From contig NZ_CP054918.1 of assembly GCF_013364195.1 (NCBI RefSeq), positions 806,001 through 870,000 of the forward strand: a DNA stretch of 64,000 nt, written 5' to 3'. Each line of letters opens with the position of its first letter. Position 1 is the first letter of the stretch. The position numbers and the translations under genes are program-made. This stretch comes from Streptomyces sp. NA04227. GTDB taxonomy: Bacteria > Actinomycetota > Actinomycetes > Streptomycetales > Streptomycetaceae. Positions 55,272-63,900 of this stretch are shown here, piece by piece. The notes beneath the pieces are model-generated. The model had not been told where the DNA came from. It did not search any database and was given only the letters and a program-made list of their open reading frames with translations.

Positions 55272-56465
55272 TCAGCCGAGGTCACGCTTGGCCGCGATCT
55301 TCGAGGAGAGTCCGAAGATGTCGATGAAGCCCTGGGCCTTGGACTGGTCGAAGGTGTCGCCCGAGTCGTAGGTGGCCAGGTTGAAGTCGTACAGGGACTG
55401 CTCGGAGCGTCGTCCGGTGACGACCGCGCGGCCGCCCTGGAAGGTCATCCGGATGTCGCCGCTGACGTGCTGGTTGGCCTCGTTGATGAAGCCGTCCAGG
55501 GCGCGCTTGAGCGGGGAGAACCACAGGCCGTCGTAGACGAGTTCGCCCCAGCGCTGCTCGACCTGCCGCTTGTAGCGGGCGAGTTCGCGCTCGACGGTGA
55601 CGTTCTCCAGCTCCTGGTGGGCGGTGATCAGCGCGATGGCGCCGGGCGCCTCGTAGACCTCGCGGGACTTGATGCCGACGAGACGGTCCTCGACCATGTC
55701 GATCCGGCCGATGCCCTGGGCCCCGGCCCGCTCGTTGAGCTGCTGGATCGCCTGGAGGACGGTCACGGGCTTGCCGTCGATCGCGACCGGCACACCCTCC
55801 TTGAAGGTGAGGACGACCTCGTCGGCCTCGCGGGCGGCGGCGGGGTTCTGCGTGTACTCGTAGATGTCCTCGATCGGCGCGTTCCAGATGTCCTCCAGGA
55901 ACCCGGTCTCGACGGCACGGCCGAAGACGTTCTGGTCGATGGAGTACGGGGACTTCTTGGTGGTCGCGATCGGGAGCCGCTTCTCCTCGCAGAAGGCGAT
56001 CGCCTTGTCCCGGGTCATGGCGTAGTCACGGACCGGGGCGATGCACTTGAGGTCGGGGCCCAGCGCCTGGATACCGGCCTCGAAGCGGACCTGGTCGTTG
56101 CCCTTGCCGGTGCAGCCGTGCGCGACGATCCCGGCGCCGTGCTTGTGGGCGGCGGCCACCAGGTGCTTGACGATGGTGGGCCGCGAGAGGGCGGAGACCA
56201 GCGGGTAGCGGTCCATGTAGAGGGCGTTGGCCTTGATCGCCGGGAGGCAGTACTCCTCGGCGAACTCGTCCTTGGCGTCCGCGACCTCGGCCTCGACGGC
56301 ACCGCAGGCGAGCGCGCGCTTGCGGATGACGTCCAGGTCCTCGCCGCCCTGGCCGACGTCCACGGCAACGGCGATGACCTCGGCGCCCGTCTCCTCGGCG
56401 ATCCAGCCGATGGCGACGGAGGTGTCCAGGCCGCCCGAGTAGGCGAGTACGACGCGCTCGGTCAC
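55272..56465 (-). CDS. argG: Argininosuccinate synthase
   Basis: 397 residues. ATP-binding '[19 protein letters not shown]', '[19 protein letters not shown]' and '[13 protein letters not shown]' define the family; length is normal. It joins citrulline and aspartate. The GTG at 56465 has GAGGAG six bases upstream. Strong promoter and ARG boxes precede it, matching repression by the ArgR encoded at 63.4 kb. Confidence 0.97.
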   Translation of the reverse strand: MTERVVLAYSGGLDTSVAIGWIAEETGAEVIAVAVDVGQGGEDLDVIRKRALACGAVEAEVADAKDEFAEEYCLPAIKANALYMDRYPLVSALSRPTIVKHLVAAAHKHGAGIVAHGCTGKGNDQVRFEAGIQALGPDLKCIAPVRDYAMTRDKAIAFCEEKRLPIATTKKSPYSIDQNVFGRAVETGFLEDIWNAPIEDIYEYTQNPAAAREADEVVLTFKEGVPVAIDGKPVTVLQAIQQLNERAGAQGIGRIDMVEDRLVGIKSREVYEAPGAIALITAHQELENVTVERELARYKRQVEQRWGELVYDGLWFSPLKRALDGFINEANQHVSGDIRMTFQGGRAVVTGRRSEQSLYDFNLATYDSGDTFDQSKAQGFIDIFGLSSKIAAKRDLG

Positions 56466-56481
56466 GGGTTTCTCCTCACAG

Positions 56482-56530
56482 TGCATTCGCTGACATGCAT
56501 GAGTATGCATTGCTCTGCATGATTCGTCAA
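56482..56530 (-). promoter_or_regulatory. argG promoter with four TGCAT ARG-box half-sites
   Basis: On the minus strand TTGACG (plus 56525-56530), 17 bp, then CATACT (plus 56502-56507). TGCAT half-sites start at plus 56482, 56496, 56506 and 56516; the last three are exactly 10 bp apart, one helical turn, and cover the spacer and -10. Streptomyces ARG boxes contain TGCAT-like cores. Bound ArgR would block the polymerase. Confidence 0.75.
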
Positions 56531-56655
56531 CGCGAGGGTCGTGAGCAGGGCGCGTCGGCCTCGGCGCCCGCCCCGCGCCCCGCGCCGACCGCGGAGAATC
56601 CGGGACAAAATCCGGGACGAACAGCAACGCCCGGGAAGGGAGTCCGAGCCGTGAT

Positions 56656-57033
56656 TCAGCCCCCGGTGAGCAGCTCCGCGAGCACGGTCAGATGGCTCCC
56701 GTCCAGTTCCTTCGTCGCGGTGAGCAGGAGTACGGGCCCTTCCTCCAGGTACCCGGCGAGCCGGTCCAGGGCCTCTGCTCCCGGTCCTTCGGCCAGCTCG
56801 GCCCGGTAGCGCTCGGCGAACTCCTCGTAGCGCGCCTCCCGGTGGCCGTACCAGGTACGCAGGTCGCCGGACGGCGCCACGTCGCGCAGCCAGAGGTCGA
56901 GCTCGGCCTTCTCCTTGGAGACGCCGCGGGGCCAGAGCCGGTCGACGAGAATGCGGGCGCCCTGCCCGGATTCCACGGGGTCGTAGATGCGTCCCAGGTG
57001 CAGCGTCCCGGCTGCGTCCGCGCTGTCTGCCAT
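56656..57033 (-). CDS. DUF488 family protein
   Basis: 125 residues with the family motif '[21 protein letters not shown]' and '[22 protein letters not shown]', ending '[21 protein letters not shown]'. Function is not established. The ATG at 57033 starts at 'MADSADAAG'. Divergent from the flavin-oxidase-like gene. Confidence 0.88.
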   Translation of the reverse strand: MADSADAAGTLHLGRIYDPVESGQGARILVDRLWPRGVSKEKAELDLWLRDVAPSGDLRTWYGHREARYEEFAERYRAELAEGPGAEALDRLAGYLEEGPVLLLTATKELDGSHLTVLAELLTGG

Positions 57034-57111
57034 GAGCCCATCGTCACCCCAGGCGGCGGCGTCCGCGCCCCGGCGATCTCGCGCGGCGGGCAGGGGCGAA
57101 TAATCGGCCAC

Positions 57112-57699
57112 ATGGGTAAAACACACGCACGCATAGACGGCCGGCTGCGCGAGTTCATCGAGGCGCAGCCGATGTTCTTCACGGCCACCGCCCCGCTCGC
57201 CGGGGACGGGACGATCAACCTCTCGCCCAAGGGCCTCACGGGCTCGTTCGTCGTACTCGACGAACTGACCGTGGCCTACCTCGACTTCGCCGGAAGCAAC
57301 GCCGAGACCATCGCGCACCTTCGTGAGAACGGCCGCATCACGCTGATGTGGTGCGCGTTCCAGGGGCCGCCGAACATCGTGCGGGTGCACGGCCGCGGCG
57401 AGCCCGTGTTCCGCGACGACCCGCGCTTCGACGCTCTCCTCGCGCGGTTCCCGGACATCGACCCCGAGCCGCACGGGCTGCGCGCGATCATCGTCGTCGG
57501 CGCGGAACTCATCCGGGACACCTGCGGCTACGCCGTCCCGTTCATGGCGTACGAGGAGGACCGCGACCTGCACGCCAAGCGCTTCGCGCGGGAGGACGAC
57601 GCCTCGCTGAGCGCCTACTTCGCGAAGAAGGAGTACATCGCGACGAGCATGGACGGCCTGCCGGGGCTGCCGTTGCCGCTGCCGCCCCGTAGCGTCTGA
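57112..57699 (+). CDS. Pyridoxamine 5'-phosphate oxidase-like FMN-binding protein
   Basis: 195 residues, split-barrel fold: 'FIEAQPMFFTATAPLAGDG', 'NLSPKGLTGSFVVLDELTVAYLDFAGS', 'ITLMWCAFQGPPNIVRVHGRG'. Members use flavin or F420 to reduce or oxidise small molecules; actual PNP oxidase activity is unlikely. The ATG at 57112 lacks a strong ribosome site. The YkuD gene follows two bases after its stop. Confidence 0.85.
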   Translation: MGKTHARIDGRLREFIEAQPMFFTATAPLAGDGTINLSPKGLTGSFVVLDELTVAYLDFAGSNAETIAHLRENGRITLMWCAFQGPPNIVRVHGRGEPVFRDDPRFDALLARFPDIDPEPHGLRAIIVVGAELIRDTCGYAVPFMAYEEDRDLHAKRFAREDDASLSAYFAKKEYIATSMDGLPGLPLPLPPRSV

Positions 57700-57701
57700 C
57701 C

Positions 57702-58436
57702 ATGCGCAAGCCCCCGGGCCGCGTCCGCGCCGCCCTGCTCGTCCTCGCCGCCGCCGTCCCCCTGGTGGCCGCCGCACCGTCCCGTCCCGCCGAGCCGCCC
57801 CGGCACGCCGAGCCGCTGCCGGACCGGATGGCCGACACCGGTGGCGGCAGCCAGCTCATCACGGCGGTGGCCGGGCACACCCGGGCCACCCACGGCGTGC
57901 TGACCTGGTGGGAGCGGCAGCGCGGCAGCTGGCGCGCGGTGGGCTCGGCGCCCGCGCGGTTCGGCGCGAACGGGCTGGTCGAGGGCGTCCGGCGCCGCCA
58001 GGGGACGAGCACCACACCGGCCGGGCTGTATCCGCTGCCGTTCGCCTTCGGCATCCGGCCCGCGCCGGTCGGCACCCGGCTCCCCCACCGGCGGGTGCGG
58101 CCGGACTCCTGGTGGTGCGAGGATCCCCGCTCGGCGGCGTACAACCGGATGACCCGGCCACTGCCCGCCGACTGCCGGGCGAGCGAGTCGGAGCGCCTGG
58201 CGGACTACGACCCGCAGTACGCGTACGCCCTCGTGGTCGGCTTCAACTACGAGCGGCCGGTGCGCGGCCGCGGCGCGGGGATCTTCGTGCACGTCAACGG
58301 CCGCGGGGCGACGGCAGGTTGTGTCTCCGTACCGCGCGAGACGATGGTGCGTCTGCTGCGGTGGGCCCGGCCGGAGCGCCGCCCGCATCTCGCCGTCGGC
58401 ACCCGGTCCGGGCCCACCGCCGTCACCCGCTACTGA
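57702..58436 (+). CDS. Secreted L,D-transpeptidase-like (YkuD) protein
   Basis: 244 residues with a Sec signal peptide ('RAALLVLAAAVPLVAAAP'). The C-terminal half has the YkuD hallmark 'GIFVHVNGRGATAGCVSVP', where His and Cys form the catalytic pair of cell-wall L,D-transpeptidases. The N-terminal half has 'TTPAGLYPL' as in the family's substrate groove. The usual HGC is replaced by AGC, so activity should be checked. No ribosome site; coupled to the preceding gene. Confidence 0.88.
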   Translation: MRKPPGRVRAALLVLAAAVPLVAAAPSRPAEPPRHAEPLPDRMADTGGGSQLITAVAGHTRATHGVLTWWERQRGSWRAVGSAPARFGANGLVEGVRRRQGTSTTPAGLYPLPFAFGIRPAPVGTRLPHRRVRPDSWWCEDPRSAAYNRMTRPLPADCRASESERLADYDPQYAYALVVGFNYERPVRGRGAGIFVHVNGRGATAGCVSVPRETMVRLLRWARPERRPHLAVGTRSGPTAVTRY

Positions 58437-58508
58437 GCGAACCCGCCCGGGCCCGGCGGCTCGCTCGCGGTCCGCCGACAGCGCGCCGACGGTCCACCGG
58501 CGGGACGC

Positions 58509-60062
58509 TCAGTCGGCGGCCAGGGCCGTCCGCGACGAGGCCAGCGCCTCCCTGGCCGCGGCCAGTGCCTTTTCGCGGTCCGCCGGGACGAGCCCGATAC
58601 GGGTGCGCCGGTCGAGCAGGTCCCCCTCGTCGAGGGCGCCTTCGTGGCGTACGGCGAACCGCAGTTCGGCGCCCGTGACCCCGGCGGCGACCGGTTCCAG
58701 GAGCGCCGGGTCGCCCTCGGCCTCGGCGAGCACCGCGGCGGCCTCGCTGCCGTAGCGGGCGACGAAGCGGGCCGGGAGCCCGGCGTCGCGGGGTACCGGA
58801 CCGGCTCCGACCAGGGGCAGGTCCCGGGTGCGGCAGGGTCCGGTGTGCAGTCCGGCCCGGGCGGTCGCCGCGTCCACCGCGTCCTCTGCCATCGCCCGGT
58901 AGGTGGTCAGCTTGCCGCCGACCGCGGTGATCACGCCGTTCGGAGCGGTCAGTACGGCATGGCGGCGGGACAGGTCGGCGCTGCGGCCGGTACCGGAGTC
59001 GAGCAGCGGGCGCAGTCCGGCGAAGGTGCCGATGACGTCGGCACGGCTCAGCGGCACGGTGAGCACCCGCGAGAGGGTGGCGAGCAGGAACTCGACGTCC
59101 TCCTCCGGCGCCTCGGGCACCTCGGGTACGGGTCCGTCCAGGGGCTCGTCCGTCAGGCCCGCGTAGACCCGGCCGTCGGGCTGGGGCAGCGCGAACACGA
59201 AACGGTTGGTCTCGCCGGGCACCGGCACGGTGACGGCCGCCCGCGGGTTGCCGAGCCGTTCGGCCGGGAGCACGAGATGGGTACCGCGGCTGGGGCGCAG
59301 GCTCACGCCGGGCACCAGGCGGTCCGCCCACACCCCGGTGGCGTTGATGACGCAGCGGGCCCTGACCGTCAGTTCCGTACCGGTGAGTTCGTCGCGCAAC
59401 AGGGCGCTGTCACCGTCGAGTTCGAGCGCGCCGCAGCGGGTCAGGATGTGCGCGCCCCGAGAAGCCGCGGTGCGCGCGAGCGCGGTGACGAGCCGGGCGT
59501 CGTCGACGAGCTGGCCGTCGTAGGAGAGCTGGCCGCCGCGCAGTCCCGTGGGGTCGAGTGCGGGGGCGAGGGCCAGGGTGAGCGCGGCCGGGATGCGGCG
59601 CGAGGCGGGCAGCGTGCCGGCGCCGACCCGGGCGCTCAGGCGCAGGGCGTCCCCGGCGAGAAATCCGGCACGGGTCACCCGGGCCTGGAGGCGGGTGACC
59701 GAGCGGTGCAGGGGCAGCACCATCGGCATGGCGCGGACCAGGTGCGGGGCGGTGCGGCCCATCAGGATGCCGCGCTCGCGGGCGCTCTCGTAGGCGACGC
59801 CGAGCTCGCCCGAGGCGAGGTAGCGCAGTCCGCCGTGCACCAGCTTGGAGCTGAAACGGCTGGTGCCGAAGGCCAGGTCGTGGCGTTCGGCGAGGACGAC
59901 GCTCAGTCCGCGCGAGGCGGCGTCCAGGGCTATGCCGGTACCGGTGACGCCGCCGCCGACGACCAGTACGTCCACGGTCGGGCCGGTGCCGAGCAGTTCC
60001 AGGGAGCGGGCGCGGCGCGCGGCGTCGAGGGAGGCGGAGCGGTGGGCGCGAAGGTCGGTCAT
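58509..60062 (-). CDS. glpD: Glycerol-3-phosphate dehydrogenase (FAD-dependent)
   Basis: 517 residues. Dinucleotide fold 'VDVLVVGGGVTGTGIALDAA', 'RFSSKLVHGGLRYLASGE' (family signature), 'YDGQLVDDARLVTALARTA' and 'VINATGVWADRL' are present. It oxidises glycerol 3-phosphate to DHAP at the membrane. The ATG at 60062 overlaps the tetR stop by four bases (ATGA), so the regulator gene is co-translated with it. DHAP is the acyl/alkyl acceptor precursor for the adjacent synthase. Confidence 0.94.
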   Translation of the reverse strand: MTDLRAHRSASLDAARRARSLELLGTGPTVDVLVVGGGVTGTGIALDAASRGLSVVLAERHDLAFGTSRFSSKLVHGGLRYLASGELGVAYESARERGILMGRTAPHLVRAMPMVLPLHRSVTRLQARVTRAGFLAGDALRLSARVGAGTLPASRRIPAALTLALAPALDPTGLRGGQLSYDGQLVDDARLVTALARTAASRGAHILTRCGALELDGDSALLRDELTGTELTVRARCVINATGVWADRLVPGVSLRPSRGTHLVLPAERLGNPRAAVTVPVPGETNRFVFALPQPDGRVYAGLTDEPLDGPVPEVPEAPEEDVEFLLATLSRVLTVPLSRADVIGTFAGLRPLLDSGTGRSADLSRRHAVLTAPNGVITAVGGKLTTYRAMAEDAVDAATARAGLHTGPCRTRDLPLVGAGPVPRDAGLPARFVARYGSEAAAVLAEAEGDPALLEPVAAGVTGAELRFAVRHEGALDEGDLLDRRTRIGLVPADREKALAAAREALASSRTALAAD

Positions 60063-60649
60063 CAGGCGGTCTCCCGGTTGTTCAGGTAGCCGTCGAGCAG
60101 GTGGGCCAGCGAGGCGAGCAGCCGCTCCTCGCTCAGGGTGTCCTCGACCAGGCGGCGCGAGGAGGTGATCGACTGCACCGTGAGGAGCACGATGCGGGAG
60201 AGCTCCTCGATGTCGCCGGGGCGCACCGAGCCGTCCCGCTGGCCCTCGGCGATCTGGGCGCGGAGCAGGTCGAGCGCGGCGAGCTGGCTGGAGCCGAGCC
60301 GGTGGAAGACGTAGGTGGCAAGCAGGTCCGCCTCGCTGTCGATGAACCGCGTGAACATCGAGTGGTGCCAGACGGCGCCGACCGTGCCGGTGCAGCCGTG
60401 GACGATCCGGGCCAGCGCGGTGGCCTCCGTGGCCTCGGCCACCGAGGCGGCGAAGACGGCGCGCAGCTCGCGCGTGAGCAGATCGGCGACCAGCGAGGAG
60501 ATGTCGGGCCAGTAGCGGTAGACGGTGGGCCTGCTGACCTTGGCCCTGCGCGCCACGTCGGTCAGGGTCGTGCGGCGCACCCCGAAGGCCTCCACGCACT
60601 CGCGCGCGGCATCCAGGATGTCGTCCTCACTTTTACGCATTGGCGTCAT
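60062..60649 (-). CDS. TetR-family transcriptional regulator
   Basis: 195 residues. HTH at ~25-50 ('TTLTDVARRAKVSRPTVYRYWPD') in the standard place; the C-terminal domain is helical and of unknown ligand. It sits in one operon with glpD and diverges from the alkyl-DHAP-synthase-like gene, so it most likely controls both. In-frame starts at 60649 and 60640; neither has a Shine-Dalgarno. Confidence 0.9.
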   Translation of the reverse strand: MTPMRKSEDDILDAARECVEAFGVRRTTLTDVARRAKVSRPTVYRYWPDISSLVADLLTRELRAVFAASVAEATEATALARIVHGCTGTVGAVWHHSMFTRFIDSEADLLATYVFHRLGSSQLAALDLLRAQIAEGQRDGSVRPGDIEELSRIVLLTVQSITSSRRLVEDTLSEERLLASLAHLLDGYLNNRETA

Positions 60650-60672
60650 GTGTAAGACTGTACTGCATGAAG
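60641..60672. promoter_or_regulatory. Overlapping divergent start region with TCATG/CATGA dyad
   Basis: Only 17 bp separate the annotated tetR ATG (60649) and the synthase ATG (60667). TCATG (60646-60650) and CATGA (60666-60670) form a spaced dyad, N15 apart, over both starts. Both messages appear to lack leaders, so promoters must extend into the opposite coding sequence. Confidence 0.4.
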
Positions 60673-62274
60673 CGACCCACTCAGCACGTGCCCGAGATGG
60701 CCTGGAACGCCTGGGGCGATCCGGCCGCCGCGCAGGAACTCGACGCGGCCACCCGGCAGTTGATCGTCGAGACCCTCGGGATCAGCAGCGCCGCCCCCGC
60801 CCGCGTAACGGAGGCGGCGCTCGCCCTGCGGCCCAGCGCGCTGCCGGGCAAGGCGCTCACGGCGCTCGCCGAGGTGGTCGGCGTGGAGCACGTGCACACC
60901 GACGAGCCCACGCGCCTGCGGCACACCGGCGGCAAGAGCACCCCGGACCTGCTGCGCCGCCGGGCCGGCGAGGTGGCCGAGGCTCCCGACGCCGTACTCA
61001 CCCCCGCCGGGCACGACGAGGTGCAGGGCATCCTCGACGTCTGCGCGCAGCACGGCATCGCGGTCGTACCGTTCGGCGGCGGCACCAGCGTGGTGGGCGG
61101 GGTCGAGCCCTTCCGGGGCGACTTCCCGGCCGTGATCAGCCTGGATCTGCGGCGCCTCGACGCGCTCCTCGCCCTCGACGAGGAGTCCGGCACGGCCACG
61201 CTCGAGGCGGGTCTGCGCACCCCGGAGGCGGAGGAGCTGCTCGGCGCCGAGGGCCACACGCTCGGTCACTTCCCGCAGAGCTTCGAGTTCGCCTCCATCG
61301 GCGGATATGCGGCCACCCGCTCCTCGGGACAGTTCTCGGCGGGCTACGGCCGCTTCGACGCGATGGTCACGGCCCTGAAGGTGGCCACCCCGCGCGGCAC
61401 CGTCACCCTCGACCGCGGCCCCGCCACCGCCGCGGGACCCGACCTGCGCCAGCTCTTCCTCGGCTCCGAGGGCGTGTTCGGCGTGATCACCGAGGTCACC
61501 GTACGCGTGCGCCGCGTCCCCGAGAGCCGGGTCGAGGAGTCCTGGGCGTTCCCCACGTTCGCGGCGGGCACCGCGGCGGTACGCGAGCTGGCCCAGGCTG
61601 GCGGGCTCCCCACGGCGATCCGCATCTCCGACGAGACGGAGACCTTCATCAACGCGGCCATCGCGGGCGGCCAGGCCCCCGAGGGCTGTCAGAGCGTCGT
61701 GCACTTCGAGGGGAGTGCCGCCCAGGTCGAGCGGCGGCGGTCCGAGGTGGCCGAGGTCCTCGAACGCCACGGCGCGCGCCGGATCGCCTCCGAGAGCGCC
61801 CAGACCTGGCGCCGCTCCCGGTTCACCGCTCCCTACCTGCGCGACTCCCTGCTCGACGCGGGTGTGCTCGCGGAGACCCTGGAGACCGTCACCTCCTGGT
61901 CCGGCCTGCACGAGCTGCGCGAGTCGGTGACCCGCGCGCTCACCGAGAACCTGCCCCAGGAGAGCGGCAGCCCGGTGGTGTACTGCCACCTCTCGCACGC
62001 CTACCACTCCGGCGCCTCGCTCTACTTCACGGTCGCCGCCGACGCGACGGACGACCCGCAGGGCCGCTGGGCGGTGGCCAAGCGCGCCGCGAGCGACGCG
62101 ATCGCCGCGGCGGGCGGCTCGATCACCCACCACCACGCCGTCGGTATGGACCACCGGCCGTGGATGGAGGCGGAGATCGGCCCGCTGGGCGTGGAGGTCC
62201 TCGCCGCCGTCAAGCGCACCCTGGACCCGTCCGGGATCCTCAACCCCGGCAAGCTGATCCCGGAAGACGTATGA
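60667..62274 (+). CDS. Alkyldihydroxyacetonephosphate-synthase-like FAD oxidase
   Basis: 535 residues, VAO/FAD-binding-4 fold. The FAD loop 'VVPFGGGTSVVGGVEP' and the AGPS-type block 'HFPQSFEFASIGGYAATRSSG' are seen. 'GSITHHHAVGMDHRPWMEAEI' near the end carries the histidine run of alkyl-DHAP synthases. Human AGPS exchanges the acyl of acyl-DHAP for a fatty alcohol, making the ether bond. Actinobacterial relatives are often annotated simply as FAD oxidases, so the reaction is inferred. Coupled to the lipid kinase by ATGA. Confidence 0.88.
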   Translation: MKRPTQHVPEMAWNAWGDPAAAQELDAATRQLIVETLGISSAAPARVTEAALALRPSALPGKALTALAEVVGVEHVHTDEPTRLRHTGGKSTPDLLRRRAGEVAEAPDAVLTPAGHDEVQGILDVCAQHGIAVVPFGGGTSVVGGVEPFRGDFPAVISLDLRRLDALLALDEESGTATLEAGLRTPEAEELLGAEGHTLGHFPQSFEFASIGGYAATRSSGQFSAGYGRFDAMVTALKVATPRGTVTLDRGPATAAGPDLRQLFLGSEGVFGVITEVTVRVRRVPESRVEESWAFPTFAAGTAAVRELAQAGGLPTAIRISDETETFINAAIAGGQAPEGCQSVVHFEGSAAQVERRRSEVAEVLERHGARRIASESAQTWRRSRFTAPYLRDSLLDAGVLAETLETVTSWSGLHELRESVTRALTENLPQESGSPVVYCHLSHAYHSGASLYFTVAADATDDPQGRWAVAKRAASDAIAAAGGSITHHHAVGMDHRPWMEAEIGPLGVEVLAAVKRTLDPSGILNPGKLIPEDV

Positions 62275-63155
62275 CGGGCCGGGTCGTACTCCTGGTCAAC
62301 CCGGCGTCCGCGAAAGGGAGTTCGGCGGCGATCGCGGACCGGGCGGCGGAGCTGCTGCGGGCCGCGGGCCACCAGACGCACCTGATCTCGGGCACCGACG
62401 CCCAGGACTCGCTGGCCCAGGCCCACAAGGAGGTCGCCGCGGGCGCGAAGGTGCTCGCGGCGGTCGGCGGGGACGGCACCGTGCATCTGGGCACCCAGGC
62501 GGTGGCGGGCACCGGTGTGCCGCTCGCGGTGATCCCGGCGGGCACCGGCAACGACTTCGCCCGGATGCTGGGCATCCCGCGCGGCGACACGGCGGCCGCC
62601 GCCCGGCTGATCACCGACGGCGTCCCGCGCACGCTCGACCTGGCCCGGTGCGGCGACACCTGGTACGCCACCGTGCTCACCTCCGGCTTCGACGCCGCCG
62701 TGAGCCATCGCGTCAACACCCTGCGCTGGCCGCGCGGCCGGGCCCGCTATCAACTCGCCATCGGCATCGAGGCGTTCAGGCTGCGCCCGGTGCCCTTCCG
62801 GATCCGGGTGGACGGCGAGACGGTCGAGGAGGAGGCGACCCTGGTCGCGGTCGGCAACACCGCGTACTACGGGAGCGGTCTGAAGATCTGTCCGGGCGCC
62901 GTACCGGACGACGGTCTGCTCGACGTCACGCTGGTGCGCGCGGCCGGACGCCTCAAGTTGGCCCGGCTGCTCCCCCGCATGCGGCAGGGCACCCATGTGT
63001 CCGACCCGCTGGTGCGCACCTTCAGGGGCCGCGAGGTGGAGATCGGCGCCCCGGGCGCCTTCGCCTACGCGGACGGGGAGTTCATCGACGACCTGCCGCT
63101 CACGGTGACCTGCGTGCCGGGTGCCGTGAGCGTCCTGGTCCCCGCCGAGGGCTGA
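62271..63155 (+). CDS. Diacylglycerol-kinase-family lipid kinase
   Basis: 294 residues, DAGK catalytic domain. 'AVGGDGTVHLGTQAV' (ATP loop), 'VIPAGTGNDFARMLGIPRG' and the C-terminal 'YADGEFIDDLPLTV' motif are intact. It phosphorylates diacylglycerol or a related lipid. Its ATG overlaps the stop of the synthase (ATGA). A strong hairpin follows. The context suggests the substrate is an alkyl- or acyl-glycerol formed by its neighbours. Confidence 0.93.
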   Translation: MTGRVVLLVNPASAKGSSAAIADRAAELLRAAGHQTHLISGTDAQDSLAQAHKEVAAGAKVLAAVGGDGTVHLGTQAVAGTGVPLAVIPAGTGNDFARMLGIPRGDTAAAARLITDGVPRTLDLARCGDTWYATVLTSGFDAAVSHRVNTLRWPRGRARYQLAIGIEAFRLRPVPFRIRVDGETVEEEATLVAVGNTAYYGSGLKICPGAVPDDGLLDVTLVRAAGRLKLARLLPRMRQGTHVSDPLVRTFRGREVEIGAPGAFAYADGEFIDDLPLTVTCVPGAVSVLVPAEG

Positions 63156-63222
63156 GTCCCCCGCCGCCCGGCCGAGTCCCCCTCTCGGCCTGGCGGCCGA
63201 GCCGTCCGCCGGGACCTCGCGG

Positions 63223-63254
63223 GCGCTCCCCGGGCCGTATGCCCCGGGGAGCGC
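63223..63254. terminator. Terminator of the lipid-kinase operon
   Basis: Twelve-base perfect stem GCGCTCCCCGGG / CCCGGGGAGCGC with an 8-nt loop between the convergent lipid-kinase and argR genes. Confidence 0.65.
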
Positions 63255-63353
63255 TCGTACGCGGCGGCTCGACCGGCCCGCAAAACCGGCTTACGCCGCG
63301 AACGGCCCCGCCCGTGCAGGCACGTTCCGCCTCAGGCTGCCCGGGGTGATCGC

Positions 63354-63893
63354 TCAGTGGTGCCCGTTCTGGGCGAGCCGCAGCAGGTGTTCCGCCAGGG
63401 CCTTGCCGCCCGCCGGGTCCCGGCTGATGAGCATCAGGGTGTCGTCCCCGGCGATGGTGCCGAGGATGTCGTGCAGTTCCGCCTGGTCGATGGCGGAGGC
63501 GAGGAACTGGGCCGCGCCCGGGGGCGTGCGCAGCACGACGAGGTTCGCGGACGCCTCGGCCGAGATGAGCAGTTCGGCCGAGAGGCGCCGCATCCGCTCC
63601 TCCTTCGCCGACTCGCCGAGCGGGGCACGCGGGGTACGGAATCCGCCCTCGCTCGGCACCGCGTAGATGAGGTCGCCGTCGGTGTTGCGGATCTTCACCG
63701 CGTTCAGCTCGTCGAGGTCCCGGGAGAGCGTCGCCTGGGTGACGCTCAGCCCGTCGTCGGCGAGGAGTTTGGCCAACTGGCTCTGCGAGCGCACCGGTTG
63801 ACGGTTGAGGATGTCCACGATCCTGCGGTGGCGTGCGGTACGGGTCTGCGGTACCGCGGGCCCCGCCTGGTCGTTGTCCTGCGGCTGGCTCAT
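63354..63893 (-). CDS. argR: ArgR, arginine repressor
   Basis: 179 residues. The winged-helix DNA-binding domain ('[20 protein letters not shown]', '[20 protein letters not shown]') precedes the hexamerisation/arginine-binding domain with '[20 protein letters not shown]' and '[16 protein letters not shown]'. Likely regulates the arg genes, including argG here. It starts seven bases after the argD stop, with its ribosome site (GGAG) inside the argD end, so it belongs to the argCJBD-argR operon. Confidence 0.96.
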   Translation of the reverse strand: MSQPQDNDQAGPAVPQTRTARHRRIVDILNRQPVRSQSQLAKLLADDGLSVTQATLSRDLDELNAVKIRNTDGDLIYAVPSEGGFRTPRAPLGESAKEERMRRLSAELLISAEASANLVVLRTPPGAAQFLASAIDQAELHDILGTIAGDDTLMLISRDPAGGKALAEHLLRLAQNGHH

Positions 63894-63900
63894 CGTCGCC

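Noticed and set aside
56575..56640. Direct repeat ATCCGGGAC-type pair near the DUF488 gene end
   Set aside because: Nine-base repeat 12 bp apart; too short to distinguish from chance at this base composition.
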